Shown: positions 6,605 to 8,884 of the stretch, in pieces
Numbering within the stretch: the stretch's first letter is position 1
Layout: every line of letters begins with the position of its first letter
Origin: Fidelibacterota bacterium
GTDB taxonomy: Bacteria; Fidelibacterota; Marinisomatia; Marinisomatales; J089
Reading direction: 5' to 3'
NCBI GenBank assembly: GCA_003695105.1
Contig: RFIZ01000255.1
Coordinates: 1 to 8,884, forward strand
Length of the DNA: 8,884 bases
Notes under the pieces: generated by a model
Told to the model about the DNA's origin: nothing
Seen by the model: the letters and a program-made list of their open reading frames with translations, nothing else
Database searches by the model: none
Program-made: the position numbers and the translations under genes

Positions 6605-6612
6605 GTGTGGTC

Positions 6613-6681
6613 AAAAAAGCTCCGGTGAACACCCCGGGGGTGCCGGAGGTCCGGTAAGCGATCCCGAGGATATCACCGGAG
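6613..6681 (-). terminator. Terminator-like hairpin between the YceI gene and the Lgt-like gene
   Basis: Read on the minus strand, CTCCGG (6648-6643) and CACC (6642-6639) pair with GGTG (6633-6630) and CCGGAG (6625-6620), with a small bulge, followed at once by six T (6618-6613). A second 5' arm, CTCCGGTGA (6681-6673), is a perfect 9-bp match to the same 3' arm extended to 6628-6620, so two alternative stems compete for it. It starts 11 nt after the YceI stop and ends 8 nt before the annotated Lgt-like start. It probably terminates the YceI transcript. Whether it also acts as an attenuator of the operon is open. Confidence 0.7.
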
Positions 6682-6692
6682 TGTCAGGGGAC

Positions 6693-7226
6693 CTATTGAA
6701 GAGCGATATCGAAAGACATATCCACTTTGTCCAGCAATTTCATGGGACCCATGCCCACCAGCGGCATGTCGAAATGGGTGGGGTGCACCAGCGTGGATCC
6801 TACGGCATGGAGGACGCCGTCCTGCTGCACCAGTTCCACGGTGAGAGGATGGGATTCCTGAATGCCGTTGATGGTCAGAGTCCCTTCCAGCGTGACCGTC
6901 CCCGGTTCGAGCGGTGCCTGGGTGCGGGCTTGATAGGTCACCAGGGGAAATTCCTTGCCCTTGAAAATGGCGGTCTTCATGTGCATGTTCCGCAGACCGA
7001 TATTGGTGTTCAACTGGCTGACCGGTATGGCGACGGCAATCTGCCGATATCCGGAGGTATCTGGATCACTGATTTGGACGTCAAATTGTTCGGCAATCAC
7101 CGGGAAGGTGTGGGTTCGGGCGAATCCCGTTCCCCCGATCCTGCCCTGGTTCTGGGACAAGACCAGACCGGCCGCTAGAAATACCGGCAGAGCTGCACTG
7201 CCCACCAGCAAAAGTCGTTTTTTCAT
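6693..7226 (-). CDS. Exported YceI-family (polyisoprenoid-binding-like) protein
   Basis: The protein has 177 residues with an N-terminal signal sequence or anchor: MKKR followed by a hydrophobic core at about 5-24 and no lipobox cysteine. The body matches the YceI lipocalin-like beta-barrel: PVSQLNTNIGLRNMHMK (68-84) is the 'sl.Tg...RD.hl' segment, KEFPLVTYQA (91-100) is the 'yP.i.f.s' strand, and LEGTLTINGIQESHPLTVEL (113-132) is the 'G.LTi.G.t..v.l.v' segment. The family's N-terminal strands look shortened. E. coli YceI and TT1927b from Thermus bind long isoprenoids in the barrel, so a carotenoid or quinone-like ligand is plausible next to cruF. The ATG at 7226 has AAAGGA about 8 nt upstream. 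It is followed by a terminator and transcribed divergently from the CxxC protein. Confidence 0.85.
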   Translation of the reverse strand: MKKRLLLVGSAALPVFLAAGLVLSQNQGRIGGTGFARTHTFPVIAEQFDVQISDPDTSGYRQIAVAIPVSQLNTNIGLRNMHMKTAIFKGKEFPLVTYQARTQAPLEPGTVTLEGTLTINGIQESHPLTVELVQQDGVLHAVGSTLVHPTHFDMPLVGMGPMKLLDKVDMSFDIALQ

Positions 7227-7371
7227 GTTTTGATCCTTTATTCGTAATGTTAATCATTCAGAGAAGGTGACCGAACCTACGCTGGGTTCATGGGGGGAAA
7301 CTGTCACCCGAAAGACATTTTCACTGGTTGCAGACAATGTGCCTGAATCCAATCAACCGGAAAGGAGAACC
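7227..7371. promoter_or_regulatory. Divergent intergenic region between the YceI and CxxC-protein genes
   Basis: These 145 nt must hold promoters for both flanking genes, but I find no convincing -35/-10 pair for either. They contain a nested inverted repeat: GGTGAC (7266-7271) with GTCACC (7303-7308), and inside it GAACC (7273-7277) with GGTTC (7285-7289). The repeat could be an operator or part of a leader hairpin for the plus-strand gene. AAAGGAG at 7361-7367 is the ribosome-binding site for the start at 7372. Confidence 0.35.
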
Positions 7372-7941
7372 ATGGCCCGGATACGCATGATCGATGAAAA
7401 GACGGCCCCGCCCGAATTGCAGGAATTATATCACACCATTGCCGGCGCCCGGGGCGGCGTGGCCCAGGTTTTGAAAATTCATTCTCTCCTCCCGCAAACC
7501 ATGCGGGACCATTTTCAATTGTACAAGACTTTGATGTTTGGTTTGCGGGAAACCCAGATCCGTCGTCCTCTGCTGGAAATGGTGGCCGTCATTGTATCTG
7601 CGGCCAACCAGTGTCACTATTGTGTGGCCCACCATAGCGAACCCCTGCGGCGCCTGTTGCAAGATGAAGATCGTCTCCGGGCCTTGCAGAACCGGGACTG
7701 GACCTATATCGAAGCTCATTTCCCGCCCCAGACGGTTGTCCTGCTGCGGCTGGCGGAAAAGATCACTCTCCAGCCCGCCACGGTGACGGATGCAGATATC
7801 GACCAGCTCAAACGCCTGGGGTACCGAGAGGATCAAATCCTCCAGTTGGTTCTGGTGATCTGCTATTTCAATTTTGTCAACCGGTCGGTTCTGGCCTTTG
7901 GACTGGAACTGGAACCCGATTTCGCCCGCACCTGCCGTTAG
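7372..7941 (+). CDS. AhpD/carboxymuconolactone decarboxylase-family peroxidase-related protein
   Basis: The 189-residue, mostly helical protein carries the family hallmark NQCHYCVAHHSEPLRR (79-94): a CxxC pair (Cys81, Cys84) followed by His87/His88, as in AhpD and the 'uncharacterised peroxidase-related enzyme' group. Members of that group have a leading segment like MIDEKTAPPELQELYHTI (6-23), which is also present. The expected activity is thiol-dependent peroxide reduction in the cytoplasm; the electron donor is unknown. The ATG at 7372 is chosen because AAAGGAG precedes it and the conserved domain starts here. An upstream in-frame GTG at 7267 would add 35 unconserved residues. The stop codon overlaps the stop of cruF, which runs the other way, by 4 nt. 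The gene stands alone on the plus strand here, so it is likely controlled from the 7227-7371 region. Confidence 0.88.
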   Translation: MARIRMIDEKTAPPELQELYHTIAGARGGVAQVLKIHSLLPQTMRDHFQLYKTLMFGLRETQIRRPLLEMVAVIVSAANQCHYCVAHHSEPLRRLLQDEDRLRALQNRDWTYIEAHFPPQTVVLLRLAEKITLQPATVTDADIDQLKRLGYREDQILQLVLVICYFNFVNRSVLAFGLELEPDFARTCR

Positions 7942-8723
7942 GGCAGAATCTGGAGCCAAACAATCCTTCCCAGCGTCAGTAGAGCGGTAGCCCCGCCCAG
8001 CCAGGCCGGGATCTTCAGCTGGCGTTCCCGGCAGACCCGAACCGTGATGGCCGCCAGCAACCCGTACCCCAAACCGGGGTAGATCAATGCCCAGTGGGAT
8101 GGCGTGTGAATCGCCAGGCGGGATCCCATTTCCCAGCGCACGGCCAGCAGAATGACAACTACGGTGGAGAACCAGCCGGCAAAATTTGTCCACGGTACCC
8201 CGTAATATCTTCCCTGCCGCTGCCAGACCCAACGTCCTTCGTCCACCGCAATCGGATCCAGGATAAAGTCCAGGACGGTCACTTCCAGGGCAGTCAATCC
8301 AATAAACGGAACCGACAGGTGCACCACTCCCCCGCTGGGTGGCAGCCACAACAGCGAGGTCCAGAAGCCGGCATAGATCAGACCGGCCCAGGCGATGGGA
8401 TAACAGAGGGGCACCCCTCCCACCGCCGGCAGGATGCAGGCCGTGTCGGTGTATCGGTAGCGGCCGAAGAACCAGCCCCAGCGGACGCCCGTCCATTCGA
8501 TCAGAAGAGTGCCCGCAAAGGCGGTTCCCAGCAAACCGGCGAACACGGACCCGCCCAGCAACGTCCCGCCATGAACCGAGAACAGGATTAAAAATGCGGC
8601 CATCTGTCCGATACGCAGGCGTTCGGCGGCCCGGTAACCGACCCGGTGTTCCAGGAACCGGTAACCGAAGATGACCGACAGGATCAACAAAATCAGGACA
8701 CCACTAAACCAGATATCCCACAT
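7938..8723 (-). CDS. cruF: Carotenoid biosynthesis protein of the CruF (DUF422) family
   Basis: This 261-residue integral membrane protein has about seven hydrophobic segments. The family landmarks are all present: EWTGVRWGWFFGRYRY (76-91), GGVPLCYPIAW (102-112), ALEVTVLDFILDPIAVDEGR (145-164, with WVW following) and GRYYGVPWTNFAGWF (171-185). Characterised CruF enzymes are carotenoid 1',2'-hydratases that add water to the psi end groups of acyclic carotenoids, for example in Deinococcus and in haloarchaeal bacterioruberin synthesis. The ATG at 8723 lies 3 nt after the stop of an upstream gene cut by the window edge, so the two are one operon. The ribosome-binding site is weak. No other recognisable carotenoid gene lies in the window. 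Confidence 0.87.
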   Translation of the reverse strand: MWDIWFSGVLILLILSVIFGYRFLEHRVGYRAAERLRIGQMAAFLILFSVHGGTLLGGSVFAGLLGTAFAGTLLIEWTGVRWGWFFGRYRYTDTACILPAVGGVPLCYPIAWAGLIYAGFWTSLLWLPPSGGVVHLSVPFIGLTALEVTVLDFILDPIAVDEGRWVWQRQGRYYGVPWTNFAGWFSTVVVILLAVRWEMGSRLAIHTPSHWALIYPGLGYGLLAAITVRVCRERQLKIPAWLGGATALLTLGRIVWLQILP

Positions 8724-8726
8724 AGA

Positions 8727-8884
8727 TTACCCAAAGGTGAAATTGGTGGAGAAATGATTGGCCCAGAGCCGGAGAAAGGGATAGGCGCTCCTGCCCAGTG
8801 TGATCAGGGTATGGAAATGCCGGGGAGAAGCCAGGGCCCGTTTTCGAAGTCTGAGAGACCGCTGCAGAACGGGCAGGATTTCGG
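8727..8884 (-). CDS. 3' end of an unidentified gene upstream of cruF (partial)
   Basis: An open frame enters from the right edge and ends with TAA at 8729-8727, giving 51 residues. It is basic and Arg-rich near its start (RSLRLRKRALASPRHF) and ends in LRLWANHFSTNFTFG. It has a hydrophobic patch around TLITLGRSAYPFLRLW but no motif that I can name. The 3-nt spacing to the cruF ATG argues that it is real and co-transcribed. Candidates by context include another carotenoid enzyme or a flavin-dependent geranylgeranyl-reductase-like protein, whose C-termini can be Arg-rich, but this is a guess from gene order. The 5' part is outside the window. Confidence 0.6.
   Translation of the reverse strand, partial: EILPVLQRSLRLRKRALASPRHFHTLITLGRSAYPFLRLWANHFSTNFTFG

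Noticed and set aside
7267..7371. N-terminal extension of the CxxC protein from a GTG at 7267
   Set aside because: The added 35 residues are not family-like, and AAAGGAG sits directly before the ATG at 7372.
7426..8496. 356-codon minus-strand ORF spanning the CxxC protein and cruF
   Set aside because: It crosses two genes with clear family motifs on other frames, has no motif of its own and no ribosome-binding site that I could see.

Overview
The window looks like chromosomal DNA from a free-living, moderately GC-rich bacterium with strong Shine-Dalgarno sites and dense, often overlapping genes. A YceI-type exported lipid-binding protein and a CruF-type carotenoid hydratase point to a pigmented organism, probably Gram-negative. 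I cannot place it in a phylum. I see no rRNA, tRNA, CRISPR array, insertion sequence or other sign of a mobile element.

Region 1 (1-902, plus strand) is a two-gene unit. It encodes a multi-pass membrane protein and a small winged-helix regulator that overlap by 8 nt, preceded by a perfect 14-bp palindrome that is a good candidate for the regulator's own operator. Region 2 (903-2961, plus) is a CstA-family carbon-starvation/peptide or pyruvate transporter. It has a perfect 17-bp inverted repeat in its leader, and a 57-codon Cys/His-rich small ORF overlaps its 3' end behind an excellent ribosome-binding site. A rho-independent terminator follows.

Region 3 (2947-6604, minus) is the most unusual part: five tightly packed genes in the order Lgt-like integral membrane transferase, FAD/NAD(P)-binding oxidoreductase, ACC-deaminase/D-cysteine-desulfhydrase-like PLP protein, and two small membrane proteins. 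Four of the five junctions or ends are overlapping or nearly so, which suggests one transcript and one job. I do not recognise this combination as a described pathway. The Lgt-like protein keeps the Arg and Arg/Glu signature residues of Lgt but has changed two others, so it is probably a paralogue with an altered substrate. A terminator-like hairpin with a run of six T sits only about 10 nt before its annotated start.

Region 4 (6620-8884) holds a YceI-family exported protein (minus), a divergently transcribed CxxC alkylhydroperoxidase/carboxymuconolactone-decarboxylase-family protein (plus), then on the minus strand CruF, whose 3' end overlaps the previous gene tail to tail by 4 nt, and the 3' end of an unidentified gene immediately upstream of cruF. 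The shared theme of regions 3 and 4 is membrane lipid, isoprenoid and redox chemistry. That link is an inference from gene content and order.
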